DNA of 64,000 bases from Nitratiruptor tergarcus DSM 16512 (lineage in GTDB: Bacteria > Campylobacterota > Campylobacteria > Campylobacterales > Nitratiruptoraceae): positions 682,001-746,000 of the forward strand of contig NZ_AP026671.1 in assembly GCF_027946175.1 (NCBI RefSeq). Reading direction: 5' to 3'. This document shows positions 29,435-39,700 of this stretch, piece after piece. How positions within the stretch are numbered: the first letter of the stretch is position 1; every line of letters begins with the position of its first letter. The translations under genes were made by a program, and so were the position numbers. Below the pieces are notes generated by a model. It had not been told where the DNA came from. It worked only from the letters and a program-made list of their open reading frames with translations, and made no database searches.

Positions 29435-31489
29435 CTATTTTCCAATTAATTGAAATATTTTTGCATCTTTGTCAAAATGCACTGTTTTAAAAAGAGTTTT
29501 ATCAAGATCATTAAAGAAAAAAGCACGGAAAAAAAAGCTATTTATATATTTATAACAACCTATAATATATTTATTTTTATAAATTATAATAGCAAGATCA
29601 TTTTTCCTATAGTTTAAAATATTTAAAATATGTTTTCCATCAATAACATAAAAATTTCCTATTTCATCTTTTCCTTTTGGAGTGTATAAAATTCCATTTT
29701 TTAGGTTTATCCTAACATTGTCACCAATAATTATCCCTTTTGAAGGAGAGTAAGCGCGAAGTTTAGTTATCCAAATAAAACCTCTTTTTTTCTCTCCTTT
29801 CAGATAAGAAAAACTTTCTATTACTGGAAGTTTTGTTAGTATCTTGTCATCAAAATAGTAATAAATATTATATTTTTTTTGTTTTTCTGATAAATTTAAT
29901 TCATTATTATATAGTTTCGTTATAAGTTCATTTAGTGGTATCTTTTTTATTACTTTTGGAAGAATTACGCCAGGATATACTTTATCGTACTGTTTTATAA
30001 AATATTGATCGAATCTTTGAATAAAATTTTGATCATAAGAAAACAGAGTTTTTGCTACTATATATGTATCATATTGATATTTTCCATTATCTATCAGAGT
30101 TCTTTTATTTGTATAATACCATAGTGGCCATCCATAATCCCACCATGTAAGAATATATCCTTTATCATTTTTATTAAGATGTTGAGCTATAGCTTTTAAT
30201 TCTCCTTTTATAAAAAAAGGAGATAGCATATGATTATATTGGTTTAATATATTAAGGTAATAAATAAGTAAGAATGTCGCTGGGACATAATAAACATATT
30301 TTGAAAAAAACCTATTTTCTAATTTTTTATAAAAATACCAAAAAATATAAAGATTTCCCATAATTATGACGGGGACTCCAAATGTAGTAAAACGTACTCC
30401 TGTTTTTATAGACAAGAGGGCTAGTAAATAGGGCAAAAGTAAAAAAAACATAGTACGAAAATGAAAAATTAGTAATAACAAACCTAATGAACCTAAACAA
30501 AAGAAAATAGAAGAGCCGCTACTATATGTAAAAAGTTGATTAAGAGTAATTCCTTTTGACTCAGCAACTGTCTTAAGTGTAGCTGCTATTGCTATTTTTT
30601 TACCACTTTTCTCCTTGAGAATGTATACATCTTTTTTTATTAAATAATCTAATGCTCTATTGTATATGTGGAATCTTATAGCAAAATAAGTAGATGCTAA
30701 AGCCGCTATGATGAATAAAGCCAAAAAAATTTTATACGAAATTTTTATATTTTTTAAAAGATAATAAAAAATGAATGGTACAATTGCAATAAATCCTATT
30801 TTTAACAAGACTGAGATTGGAAAAAATGCTGTACTATAAATAAAAAATGCAAGATATGCAACATTATTTTTACGATCAAATAGAAGAAGATAGAGTACAT
30901 AAAATCCAAGAAGTGCAAAAACTAAAGGTCTTGCTGAGTGATACCAATAAAGAAAAAAAAGCATGCTTAAAGCCCCAGGTATTGACCAAAAAATTTTTTT
31001 AGTTTCTACTGTACCAATAAATGAGGCAATGATCATGAAAAATAAGAAAAAATTTAATATATCTGTATCAGTATATCCTAAATGGGTGCGAAAATAGTAA
31101 TTCATAGCTATAGAAGAGATAATAGCACTCCAAAAACCTAATTTCTCCAATTTGATAAAAGCAAAAATTAAAAAAATAGGAATAACAATCAAAGAAGCAA
31201 AGAAAGCAGGAAGAAAAAAAATCACACTTTCTAAATCAATATGAGTATATTTTACAATCCAAAAAATTACATAACTTAAAAAAGTCTCATTATTTAAAGG
31301 ATGATATACTCCATGGAGTAAATCTTTTGCATAATGACCATAAAGTCCAGCATCAGCAGTCCATAAAGCAATAATATGATTATTGAATAAAAAATCAGGA
31401 TTATTATATGCTACAACAAAAAGTAACAAGCGAAAAAATAAAGAGAAAATATAAGCAGTAAATATATATTTCAGCCAATTTTTATACAT
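29435..31489 (-). CDS. pglB: PglB/STT3-type oligosaccharyltransferase
   Basis: This 684-residue membrane enzyme transfers a lipid-linked oligosaccharide to asparagine in N-x-S/T sequons on the periplasmic side. About 12-13 TMs span residues 1-420, followed by a periplasmic domain. Key features are visible: the EL1 acidic site in LWTADAGLYGHYA, the second acidic pair in GYTDTDILNFF, a TVAE segment near residue 307 resembling the EL5 TIxE motif, and the sequon-binding WWDYG at about 447. It lacks other pgl neighbours apart from an unknown membrane protein. The segment is noticeably more AT-rich than flanking genes. Confidence 0.93.
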   Translation of the reverse strand: MYKNWLKYIFTAYIFSLFFRLLLFVVAYNNPDFLFNNHIIALWTADAGLYGHYAKDLLHGVYHPLNNETFLSYVIFWIVKYTHIDLESVIFFLPAFFASLIVIPIFLIFAFIKLEKLGFWSAIISSIAMNYYFRTHLGYTDTDILNFFLFFMIIASFIGTVETKKIFWSIPGALSMLFFLYWYHSARPLVFALLGFYVLYLLLFDRKNNVAYLAFFIYSTAFFPISVLLKIGFIAIVPFIFYYLLKNIKISYKIFLALFIIAALASTYFAIRFHIYNRALDYLIKKDVYILKEKSGKKIAIAATLKTVAESKGITLNQLFTYSSGSSIFFCLGSLGLLLLIFHFRTMFFLLLPYLLALLSIKTGVRFTTFGVPVIIMGNLYIFWYFYKKLENRFFSKYVYYVPATFLLIYYLNILNQYNHMLSPFFIKGELKAIAQHLNKNDKGYILTWWDYGWPLWYYTNKRTLIDNGKYQYDTYIVAKTLFSYDQNFIQRFDQYFIKQYDKVYPGVILPKVIKKIPLNELITKLYNNELNLSEKQKKYNIYYYFDDKILTKLPVIESFSYLKGEKKRGFIWITKLRAYSPSKGIIIGDNVRINLKNGILYTPKGKDEIGNFYVIDGKHILNILNYRKNDLAIIIYKNKYIIGCYKYINSFFFRAFFFNDLDKTLFKTVHFDKDAKIFQLIGK

Positions 31490-31524
31490 TATTTTTATCC
31501 ATACAAAATATTTTCGGATTATAA

Positions 31525-33210
31525 TTAATAATATTTATCAACCAATATAACATCATTCAAACCTTTCATCTTTTTTGGTTTTACATATACCGCCTCATAA
31601 ACACCAAGTAGGATTTGTTTTAAATCAATCAATTTTGACACAATGGTGCCATTTCGAATTATCTTGAATTTTAATTTATATATAGGCTTATATGATAAGA
31701 AAAATATTTTATCAAATGTTTCAAAAATAAGTACTTCATTCAAATTTTTAGGATTTTGAAAAATCAAAAGTCTAGGACAATTCTTACAACCATTTTTAAA
31801 ATCCTGTTTCTGACCAGTTTTATAATAAAAATATCTATTCCAATAGTTTTTATTTAATCTCATTATAGAGTATTCATGAATATAAAAAGATGAAATATCT
31901 ATAGGTTGATGAATATTTTTATATATTTTACTTTTAATAAATGTATTCATAAGTTTCCATTTTCCACTAGATAAATATAAATACTTATAAATTCCCCTAT
32001 TTGCATATGAATTCATTAATGAAATGAAAACGATCACAACAACGCTTACTTTTATATGATTATTATATTGTACATAAGATGAAGATTGTTTAATATATAA
32101 AAGTATAAATGATAAAATAAAGATATTCATAGCTATTATACTATAATGAGTCGTAACATAATGGAAATTTAAATGTTGTGCCCATATTTGGTATTTTTTA
32201 GTTAATGAGATCGGCAAATTTGGCAAAAATATATAAATAAAGCTAATAATTAATGTCATGTAAATTAAATGCGATGATATTTTTGTAAAATCAATTTTTT
32301 TAAGGAAGTAAAAAGATAAATATCCACCTATAAATGCTTTTATATAATCAACAAAATGTAAGTAAGGTAATTGCAAATGAGGAAAATGATATTCATTGTA
32401 GTGTTTTATGATATGTTTGAGATATAAAATATTAAATAAAGGAAAAGCGGAAGAGGTATGGAAAATAAGAGATTGGACTACAAGTTTTAAAGAGCTGATA
32501 TCAATTTTTGTTCCTGCATATCCTCTAGGATAATGTGTCTTCAAATAAAAATCTAATACTATCAATATAAAAGAAAAAAGTAAAAAAGGAGAAAAATAAA
32601 AAATAATTTTTCTTACCCTCTTTACAAAAGAAATTATGATTATAAAATATAAAACAACATAAATAATATGCATTTCATACATAAAAAGGGGAATAACAAA
32701 AAAAAGAATACTTGAAAAATAATAATAAATTTCTTTTTTTATAAAAAAATCGATTAAAAATACCATAGATAAAGCTAAAAGCGTAATAGCAAAATGAAAA
32801 TAAACAGGATAAGCAAAAAGTATATTATGTTGAAATGTAAATTGCATGAAAATGAAAAACAAAACAATATAAAGATAACTTATACTTTTTTGTTTAAATA
32901 TTTTAAATAATAAAAATGCTACACTTAATATTGAAAACACAAAAAATGCTATTTGAACACTTTTGATATAAAAAAAGTTATCAACTAAATAAGGTATTTG
33001 CATAATAAAAGGAAAAAGTGGCCTTGTTCCTACATGTGTAATATACTTAAAACTCTCTTCAAAAAGATTTGGATGTTGAATATAAAAAAGATAAAAATTT
33101 GCATCATCATTAGTAGTAAACAGAACTTTATAGAGTGGTAAAATATAGAATAAGCAATATAATACCAATAATATAGTTACAAAATAATTTTTTTCTTTTA
33201 ATTTTTTCAT
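31525..33210 (-). CDS. Polytopic membrane protein upstream of pglB, possibly GT-C-like (unknown)
   Basis: A 561-residue protein with about 10-11 predicted TMs over residues 10-400 and a soluble C-terminal domain of about 160 residues. The first loop has TNDDANFYLFYIQ, an acidic pair just after TM1, as in GT-C glycosyltransferases and in PglB itself, but no family signature is certain. A C-terminal NGCKNCPRLLIF holds two cysteines. It is 35 bases upstream of pglB on the same strand and equally AT-rich, so the two were probably acquired or evolve together. A role in glycan transfer or flipping is inference from location. Confidence 0.6.
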   Translation of the reverse strand: MKKLKEKNYFVTILLVLYCLFYILPLYKVLFTTNDDANFYLFYIQHPNLFEESFKYITHVGTRPLFPFIMQIPYLVDNFFYIKSVQIAFFVFSILSVAFLLFKIFKQKSISYLYIVLFFIFMQFTFQHNILFAYPVYFHFAITLLALSMVFLIDFFIKKEIYYYFSSILFFVIPLFMYEMHIIYVVLYFIIIISFVKRVRKIIFYFSPFLLFSFILIVLDFYLKTHYPRGYAGTKIDISSLKLVVQSLIFHTSSAFPLFNILYLKHIIKHYNEYHFPHLQLPYLHFVDYIKAFIGGYLSFYFLKKIDFTKISSHLIYMTLIISFIYIFLPNLPISLTKKYQIWAQHLNFHYVTTHYSIIAMNIFILSFILLYIKQSSSYVQYNNHIKVSVVVIVFISLMNSYANRGIYKYLYLSSGKWKLMNTFIKSKIYKNIHQPIDISSFYIHEYSIMRLNKNYWNRYFYYKTGQKQDFKNGCKNCPRLLIFQNPKNLNEVLIFETFDKIFFLSYKPIYKLKFKIIRNGTIVSKLIDLKQILLGVYEAVYVKPKKMKGLNDVILVDKYY

Positions 33211-33301
33211 AATTTCACTACAATTTATAATATTTTCAATATTTTCTATAACTTAAAACAAACTATGCTTATTTTTATTAATTTTTAAATAAGGAATTAT
33301 A

Positions 33302-35254
33302 ATGTACGTTAAAAATAAGTTTATTTTATCATTAGAAACTAAAGAAGAGCTAAAAAAGCTTCCAGTAAGTTTTGGATTCGGACTTTTTAGTGAAGTAGTG
33401 TTTTATCGTAGCTATAGTCGAATAAAACCAGATAGTTCTAATGAAAATTGGAAAGATGTAGTAATTCGTGTTACTGAAGGCGTTTTTTCAATCCGTAAAG
33501 ACTACTATATAAAACACCATCTCCACTGGGATGAAGAATATTGGCAAAGCTTTGCCAAAAAATTTGCAATAGCTATGCATCAACTCAAATGGCTCCCTCC
33601 TGGTAGGGGACTCTGGATTATGGGAGCGGAATATATGTATGAAAGAGGAAGTGCAGCGCTGTATAATTGCGCAGCAGTAGATAGCTCTGATCTTGCTCTT
33701 GCAGCTGAGTGGGCAATGGATATGCTCATGGTTGGTGCAGGAGTAGGATTTAATACTGCATGGGATGGGAAAGCTTATAGGCCTGATAAAAAAAATTACA
33801 AACTTTATGAAATAGAAGATAGCAAAGAGGGTTGGGTAAAATCTGTGAGACTTCTTTTGGAAAGCTATACTAAAAATAGACCATTTTATCATTTTGATTA
33901 CTCTCAAATAAGGCCAGCAGGAACGCCTTTGAAAACATTTGGCGGCGTTGCAGCGGGTCCAGAACCGCTGCAAAAACTCCATAGAGCACTAGAAAATACT
34001 CTTGATGATTATCTTGATGGAAAAATTGATAAAACGCGTGCTATTGTTGATATTTTCAACCATATAGGCGTATGTGTTGTCTCTGGAAATATTCGCAGAT
34101 CTGCTCAAATTGCAATTGGAGACCCAGATGATGAAACATTTCTCAATCTGAAAAACTATGAGCGCTATCCTGAGCGAAAAGAGTATGGATGGATCTCTAA
34201 TAATTCAGTAATATTAAAAAATATCAACGATTTTCATCATATTGATAATCTCACAGAACATATTTACCAAAATGGAGAGCCAGGTATTTTACATTTAGAA
34301 AATATGCAAAAGTATGGAAGATTTGGACAAATCATAGAAGATAAAGCATGGCTCAGTAATCCCTGTGGCGAAATAGCACTGGAGAGCTATGAGTTATGTA
34401 ATCTTGCAGAGATCTTTATCTCAAAGTGTGATAGCTTAGAAGAGTTTTTAGAACTGGTTGCGTATGCTACATTTTATGCATCAACCGTTAATCTTCTTCC
34501 TACACATAGAGAAGAGACCAATGCGATAGTAGCAAGAAATAGAAGAACAGGTGTAAGTGTCTCAGGAGTAGCAGATGCAATAGAAAAAATTGGTTTCGAT
34601 ACTCTTATCAAATGGCTTCGTAAAGGCTACGAAAAAGTGCGTAGTATCAATACTTCCTTGGCACTTGAAGCTGGAATCCCTCCCTCTTTGAAAGTGACTG
34701 CAGTAAAACCATCAGGTACAATTAGTCTCCTAGCTGGCACAAGTCCTGGAATGCACTATCCTCTTGCTCCCTATTCTTTACGCCGCATAAGAGTAGGGCT
34801 TCATACACCTTTAGCACAACTCCTTATACAAAATGGCATGGAGTATGAAAAAGATATTTATGATCCACAAACTGCTATTTTTGCATTTCCTCTCCACTAT
34901 AACAATCCTAGATCTTTGCAAAATGTAACTGTTTGGGAACAGATGATGGTACTTACAACGCTTCAAAGAGAGTGGGCAGATAATATGGTCTCTAATACTA
35001 TTGAATTTGATCCAAAACAGTATCGACCAAAAGATCTTGCAAAAATTCTCAAAATATTTCTACCAATGCTCAAATCAACTACCCTTATGCCAAAAGAGAA
35101 TGCGATTTATCCACAGCAACCTTTTGAAGCGATCACACAAGAAGAGTATGAAAAGAGAGTCAAAAAAATTCCAAAAATTCCATGGAATGAATTACGTCAC
35201 CATAGAGCAGTCTCACAAGAGTACTGCAGCCCTAAAAGCTGCAGCCTCTCTTAG
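33302..35254 (+). CDS. Adenosylcobalamin-dependent (class II) ribonucleoside-triphosphate reductase, monomeric RTPR type
   Basis: Reduces ribonucleotides to deoxyribonucleotides with a B12-derived radical and without oxygen. The 650-residue protein has the full catalytic cysteine set with the spacing known from Lactobacillus leichmannii RTPR: YNC123AAV, thiyl-radical site NPC355GE357, partner C366 eleven residues on (YELCNL), and a C-terminal shuttle pair C642-x4-C647. It is about 90 residues shorter than the Lactobacillus enzyme. The ATG has AAGGAA five bases upstream. No cobalamin riboswitch fits in the 91-base gap before it. Confidence in the family is high. Confidence 0.93.
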   Translation: MYVKNKFILSLETKEELKKLPVSFGFGLFSEVVFYRSYSRIKPDSSNENWKDVVIRVTEGVFSIRKDYYIKHHLHWDEEYWQSFAKKFAIAMHQLKWLPPGRGLWIMGAEYMYERGSAALYNCAAVDSSDLALAAEWAMDMLMVGAGVGFNTAWDGKAYRPDKKNYKLYEIEDSKEGWVKSVRLLLESYTKNRPFYHFDYSQIRPAGTPLKTFGGVAAGPEPLQKLHRALENTLDDYLDGKIDKTRAIVDIFNHIGVCVVSGNIRRSAQIAIGDPDDETFLNLKNYERYPERKEYGWISNNSVILKNINDFHHIDNLTEHIYQNGEPGILHLENMQKYGRFGQIIEDKAWLSNPCGEIALESYELCNLAEIFISKCDSLEEFLELVAYATFYASTVNLLPTHREETNAIVARNRRTGVSVSGVADAIEKIGFDTLIKWLRKGYEKVRSINTSLALEAGIPPSLKVTAVKPSGTISLLAGTSPGMHYPLAPYSLRRIRVGLHTPLAQLLIQNGMEYEKDIYDPQTAIFAFPLHYNNPRSLQNVTVWEQMMVLTTLQREWADNMVSNTIEFDPKQYRPKDLAKILKIFLPMLKSTTLMPKENAIYPQQPFEAITQEEYEKRVKKIPKIPWNELRHHRAVSQEYCSPKSCSLS

Positions 35255-35547
35255 TCTCCACCAATTCCTTCCTCATTGTCAAGTGGCGTAGCATGCTCAC
35301 TTGGAACATAGTCTTTACCAAACTCTTTTTTTGCAAGTTCTAGCGCTTCAATGAGATCATCAATATTTTCGTAAGGGATATGCACCTTCCATTCTGGATC
35401 AAGAGCATTACCTTTCAAAGAGATCCCTATACTCACAACTGGCTCGCTCCCTTCCCCATAAGGCTCAGTAATGTGTGCTACACTTACAACTCCATCTTTT
35501 GTTCCATGAAGATGGAATAGTTTAATCTCACTATGTGTTTTTGCCAT
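35251..35547 (-). CDS. Small conserved-looking hypothetical protein (98 residues)
   Basis: An acidic 98-residue protein with a beta-rich first half ([19 protein letters not shown]) and one helix ([17 protein letters not shown]), no signal peptide and no membrane segment. A strong ribosome-binding site AGGAGGGCGAT precedes the ATG. Its stop overlaps the convergent ribonucleotide reductase stop by four bases. I do not recognise a family. It lies 63 bases after lpxD on the opposite side and is probably its own unit. Confidence 0.75.
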   Translation of the reverse strand: MAKTHSEIKLFHLHGTKDGVVSVAHITEPYGEGSEPVVSIGISLKGNALDPEWKVHIPYENIDDLIEALELAKKEFGKDYVPSEHATPLDNEEGIGGD

Positions 35548-35610
35548 ATCGCCCTCCTTTATTGTTTACAACGATTATAACAAAAACATCCGTTTTTCAA
35601 TGATACTTTT

Positions 35611-36570
35611 CTAGCAGTTACCTCTTTTAAGAAGTCGAGCGAGAAGTGCTTGAAGTTTGAGCCACTGTTTATGCTCCATGAGAGGAAAACCGGAATAGAC
35701 TTTTCCGCCAGGAATAGATTTTGTTACTCCGCCTCGTGCCGCAATGACTGCATAATCTCCAATTGTAAGATGTCCTGCAGTTGCGGCCTGTCCCCCAATA
35801 GTAACATTTTTACCAACAATAGTAGATCCAGAAAGCCCGGACTGTCCAGCCATGAGAACATTTTCACCTACAATACAGTTATGTCCAATTTGTATGAGAT
35901 TGTCAATTTTTGTGCCTCTTTTTATGATGGTTGATCCAAAAACTGCCCTATCAATTGCACAGTTTGCCCCAATCTCTACATCATCTTCGATAATTACATT
36001 GCCGTTTTGATATATTTTAACGTGTCTTCCATCTTTTGTATGAGCAAAGCCATATCCATCACTCCCTATCACGGTTCCTGCATGAATGATGCAGTTTTTT
36101 CCTATTTGACAGTCACGATAGATTGTAACATTAGGATAGACGAGTGTATTATCGCCTATTGTTACATTCTCTCCTACGACAACTCCGGGCATTAAAGTGA
36201 CATTATCGCCAATGACAGAATTAAATCCGATGGAGACATTTTGAGCTATAGTGCAGTTATTGCCAATTTGAGGCTCTTTTCCGCTTTTACTCATAGGCTC
36301 TTTTGCAAAAAGTTTGGAGATATAGGCTAAGGTGAGATAGGGCTCTTCACTAATAAGAGCACTTACCCCTTTTGGCAAAAGGGATAATAACTCTTTTTTT
36401 ACAATAACTGCACCAGCTTGTGTTTTTTTGAGTGCATTGAGGTACTTTTTATTTTCTAAAAAAGAGAGTTGATCTGGCTTAGCATCTTGCAAGGCTGCAA
36501 GAGAGTGGATCTCTTTATCCTCTCCTACAAGTTCAAGATCAAACTGTTTTGCTATATCACTTAATCTCAT
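35611..36570 (-). CDS. lpxD: UDP-3-O-acylglucosamine N-acyltransferase
   Basis: LpxD adds the second acyl chain in lipid A synthesis. The 319-residue protein has the uridine-binding N-terminal domain (residues 1-100) and a left-handed beta-helix of hexapeptide repeats (about 105-290), with catalytic-type histidine in the stretch IDNLIQIGHNCIVGENV and SGLSGSTIVG following. It overlaps ilvH by 4 bases. The ilvI-ilvH-lpxD order is, as I recall, also that of Campylobacter jejuni. Confidence 0.95.
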   Translation of the reverse strand: MRLSDIAKQFDLELVGEDKEIHSLAALQDAKPDQLSFLENKKYLNALKKTQAGAVIVKKELLSLLPKGVSALISEEPYLTLAYISKLFAKEPMSKSGKEPQIGNNCTIAQNVSIGFNSVIGDNVTLMPGVVVGENVTIGDNTLVYPNVTIYRDCQIGKNCIIHAGTVIGSDGYGFAHTKDGRHVKIYQNGNVIIEDDVEIGANCAIDRAVFGSTIIKRGTKIDNLIQIGHNCIVGENVLMAGQSGLSGSTIVGKNVTIGGQAATAGHLTIGDYAVIAARGGVTKSIPGGKVYSGFPLMEHKQWLKLQALLARLLKRGNC

Positions 36571-37040
36571 CGCTCTATCGCCACAACACCGCTTCTTACT
36601 ATCTCTTTTGGATTAAAACGTTTTAACGCACTAATAAAGTTTGCAATCCTACTTGGCTCATCTGCTGCCATAATAATAGCGCTATCTTGTCCTATATTTA
36701 CAATATTACCATTGTATGCACGACATAAAGCTTCAACATCTGAAAGCCTCTCTTCTAGAGGGATTTTTGCCATTACCATCTCTTTTTCTACTAGCTCACT
36801 ATGTTCAATAACTTTATATACTGGTATGAGTTTGTGCAGCTGCTTTATGATCTGCTCTATGACACGAGGACTCCCACTCGTTACTATTGTCAAACGTGAA
36901 TATTTGCTGTTTGGAATAGGTGCAACAGTCAAGGTCTCAATATTGTATCCCCTTGCTGCAAAAAGCCCGGTAATACGTGTAAGTACGCCATGCTCATTCA
37001 ATACGATTACCGAAATTACTCTTCTTTCACTCATTATCAA
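36567..37040 (-). CDS. ilvH: Acetolactate synthase, small (regulatory) subunit
   Basis: The 157-residue regulatory subunit gives the acetolactate synthase its valine feedback. The N-terminal ACT domain is visible (VIVLNEHGVLTRITGLFAARGYNIETL, with NIETLTVAP) and a C-terminal ACT-like half follows (about residues 80-157). It overlaps both ilvI upstream and lpxD downstream by four bases, so translation is probably coupled along the three genes. Confidence 0.96.
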   Translation of the reverse strand: MIMSERRVISVIVLNEHGVLTRITGLFAARGYNIETLTVAPIPNSKYSRLTIVTSGSPRVIEQIIKQLHKLIPVYKVIEHSELVEKEMVMAKIPLEERLSDVEALCRAYNGNIVNIGQDSAIIMAADEPSRIANFISALKRFNPKEIVRSGVVAIER

Positions 37041-38731
37041 TCCTTATACTCTAAAAGCATATTGTAAAGACTTCCCCCAGCAGGAACCATAGGTAATACA
37101 TTTTCATATCTATCGATCACAACATCGATAAGTGCTACAACGCCTTTGCTAATAGCATCATCAAGCGCTTTATCAAACTCATCTTTCGTTTTGACGCGAT
37201 ACCCGACTCCTCCAAAGCTCTCAGCCAATCTCACAAAATCTGGCTGCATAGAGAGATCGGTTTCAGCATAGCGTTTATCGTAGAAAAATGTTTGCCACTG
37301 ACGAACCATGCCCAGATAGTTATTATTTAAAATAATATTAATAACTGGCAATCTATACTCCACTGCTGTCATAAGCTCTTGGATATTCATCAAAATTGAA
37401 CCATCTCCGCTGATATTGACACTTATTTCATCAGGTATACCCTTTTTCACCCCCATAGCTGCTGGGAAACCAAACCCCATTGTTCCCAGTCCACCACTTG
37501 TAATGAACTCTCTTGGGCGCGTGAAAGGGTAAAATTGTGCAGTCCACATCTGATGCTGCCCCACATCAGTAGAAATTCTTGCTTTTCCTTTGAGTTTTTC
37601 TCCAACTCTTTGGATTACCCATTCAGGTTTTAGCACTTCATCACTATCTTCATATGTTAAAGGATGAAGCTCGTTATAGCGTCTAAGTATATCTCTCCAT
37701 GGCTCATATCTGCTTGGATCCACCTTCTCTTTTGCTTGAGGCACCATCTCTTCAAGGACTTTTTTGAGATCCCCAACAATTGGATAGTCTACATGTACAA
37801 GCTTTCCAATACTACTTGGATCAATATCTACATGGATGATTTGTGCATATTTAGCAAATTCTGAAAGCTTTCCTGTAACTCTATCATCAAAACGCGGCCC
37901 TAAAGCTATCAAAAGATCTGCTTCGCTCATCGCCATATTTGCTGCATATGTTCCATGCATACCAACCATACCAAGAAGCAATTCATCATCATAGCGAAGA
38001 GTTCCTCGAGCCATGAGAGTCTCAACAGCTGGGATCTGTGTAGCTTGGACAAGTTCACGCACTAAATCTGCACTATTTGAGTGAATAATACCACCACCAA
38101 GATAGAATACCGGTTTTTTAGCTTGTGCAATCGCTTCAATTGCCTTTTTTATCTGGCGTGCATTTCCTTTGATGGTTGGCTTGTAGGTTTCTAGCTTTAT
38201 CTCTTTTGGATAGTTAAACTCGGCTATCTGTGCAGTAACATCTTTTGGAATATCTACATGTACCGGACCAGGTCTTCCCGATCTTGCAATATAAAAAGCC
38301 TCAGCCAAAATATGTGGTAGCTCTTCAGCACTTTTGACTAAATAGTTATGCTTCGTACACGGTCTACTGATACCTACAGCATCTATCTCCTGGAATGCAT
38401 CTGTCCCGATCATAGAAAGGGGTACCTGTCCACTCACAACTACTAAAGGAATAGAATCCATATATGCTGTTGCAAGACCTGTTACTGCATTGGTAAATCC
38501 AGGCCCACTTGTGACAAACGCTACACCAACTTTTCCTGTTGCTCTTGCATAGCCATCTGCTGCATGGACAGCTGCTTGCTCATGACGTGTAAGAATATGT
38601 TCAAAATAGCGATGTTTATAAATCTCATCATATACATTCATGATTGCACCACCGGGGTATCCAAAAACTACTTCTACCCCCTCTTCTCTCATGGCTTCAA
38701 CTACCATCTGTGCACCGCTCATCTGTGCCAT
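37037..38731 (-). CDS. ilvI: Acetolactate synthase, large (catalytic) subunit
   Basis: A TPP- and FAD-dependent enzyme that starts valine, leucine and isoleucine synthesis from pyruvate (and 2-oxobutyrate from IlvA). The 564-residue protein carries FGYPGGAIMNVYDEIY, the catalytic glutamate in RHEQAAVHAADGYAR, a central FAD domain, and the TPP motif GDGSILMNIQELMTAV. A good ribosome-binding site GGAGTAGGAG precedes the ATG, 60 bases after ppx. Either symbol ilvB or ilvI would be acceptable. Confidence 0.96.
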   Translation of the reverse strand: MAQMSGAQMVVEAMREEGVEVVFGYPGGAIMNVYDEIYKHRYFEHILTRHEQAAVHAADGYARATGKVGVAFVTSGPGFTNAVTGLATAYMDSIPLVVVSGQVPLSMIGTDAFQEIDAVGISRPCTKHNYLVKSAEELPHILAEAFYIARSGRPGPVHVDIPKDVTAQIAEFNYPKEIKLETYKPTIKGNARQIKKAIEAIAQAKKPVFYLGGGIIHSNSADLVRELVQATQIPAVETLMARGTLRYDDELLLGMVGMHGTYAANMAMSEADLLIALGPRFDDRVTGKLSEFAKYAQIIHVDIDPSSIGKLVHVDYPIVGDLKKVLEEMVPQAKEKVDPSRYEPWRDILRRYNELHPLTYEDSDEVLKPEWVIQRVGEKLKGKARISTDVGQHQMWTAQFYPFTRPREFITSGGLGTMGFGFPAAMGVKKGIPDEISVNISGDGSILMNIQELMTAVEYRLPVINIILNNNYLGMVRQWQTFFYDKRYAETDLSMQPDFVRLAESFGGVGYRVKTKDEFDKALDDAISKGVVALIDVVIDRYENVLPMVPAGGSLYNMLLEYKD

Positions 38732-38791
38732 ATGTTCTCCTACTCCAAATTAACTTTTTTTAATTTTATCCAATTTGCGAAAAAAATCAAA

Positions 38792-39700
38792 CTAATTTTC
38801 TCCTATTTTACACATTTCCAGGGCAACACCTTCACGCACACCCTCATCAATCACTACCATTTCACTATATCCAGCTACTTTACAAAGCTCTTCAAGTATA
38901 ACAAGACCTGCTACTATTGCATCTTCTCTTCCTGTTCCCACAAGTTTTGCTCTTTTGCGAGGATCAAGGCGTATAAGCTCATAAAAAGCCTCTTTTATAT
39001 CATCAATATTTATTATTGAACCGCTAACTTTTGTAGCATCATAGGTAGCATACTCCATACCAAGCTTCAAAGCTGCTACTGTTGCAGGTGTACCACCAGT
39101 ACCTACAAAAATTTTTGGTTTTCCAAAAAACTCAAAACTATCTTGCAAAAACTCCCTTATAGCTCCCATCTGCTTTTTAATTCCTAAAACAATCTCTTCT
39201 CGACTTTTATACAGAGATATTGTAGTTAAAATTCCCAAGGGGAAACTATGAAAGAGTAATCTGCTTCTATGTTTGAGAATTATTTCTGTAGATCCACCTC
39301 CAATATCAGCCATCAAAAATTTCTCTGTATCTTTACCGGCATTTCGAAGACCAAAGCTTACACCCTGCACACTGTAAAAACACTCCTGTTCCTCATCTAT
39401 GATCTCTACATTGATACCAGTTGCTTGTCTAATTTTTTCCACTGCCTCTTTTGCATTGTTAGCTTTGCGAAAAGCAGCTGTTGCAACCGCTTTGAACGGT
39501 TCATCAAATCTAATTTTCTCTTTTGCTTCTTGTAAGGCATCAATAATACGTTTCGTTGCAGCTTCAGAAATTTTTTTTGTACTTGCAAGTTCTTCAGCAG
39601 TTCGTACTACCTTTTCATACTCAGCAACTTTTTTTAGTGTTTCACAATTGATTTTGACCACGCGAAGAGAGTTTGAACCGATATCAATACCAATTGCCAT
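38792..39700 (-). CDS. Ppx/GppA-family phosphatase
   Basis: A 302-residue member of the exopolyphosphatase/pppGpp phosphohydrolase family with the actin-like ATPase fold. AIGIDIGSNSLRV is phosphate-1, ADIGGGSTEIIL phosphate-2, and FVGTGGTPATVAAL follows. It has only the N-terminal two domains, lacking the C-terminal HD part of E. coli Ppx, as common in this phylum. A GTG at 39703 is possible, but ATG at 39700 has GGAGAAGTG ideally placed. It overlaps the ilvA stop. Which substrate (polyphosphate or pppGpp) it hydrolyses cannot be told. Confidence 0.9.
   Translation of the reverse strand: MAIGIDIGSNSLRVVKINCETLKKVAEYEKVVRTAEELASTKKISEAATKRIIDALQEAKEKIRFDEPFKAVATAAFRKANNAKEAVEKIRQATGINVEIIDEEQECFYSVQGVSFGLRNAGKDTEKFLMADIGGGSTEIILKHRSRLLFHSFPLGILTTISLYKSREEIVLGIKKQMGAIREFLQDSFEFFGKPKIFVGTGGTPATVAALKLGMEYATYDATKVSGSIINIDDIKEAFYELIRLDPRKRAKLVGTGREDAIVAGLVILEELCKVAGYSEMVVIDEGVREGVALEMCKIGEN

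Noticed and set aside
33211-33301. Cobalamin riboswitch before the B12-dependent reductase
   Set aside because: Only 91 bases are available, they are almost all A/T, and no B12-box-like element is seen.
35224-35254. Terminator at the end of the ribonucleotide reductase gene
   Set aside because: The stem is real, but it is inside the coding region and is followed by CCTCTCTTAG rather than a T-run.
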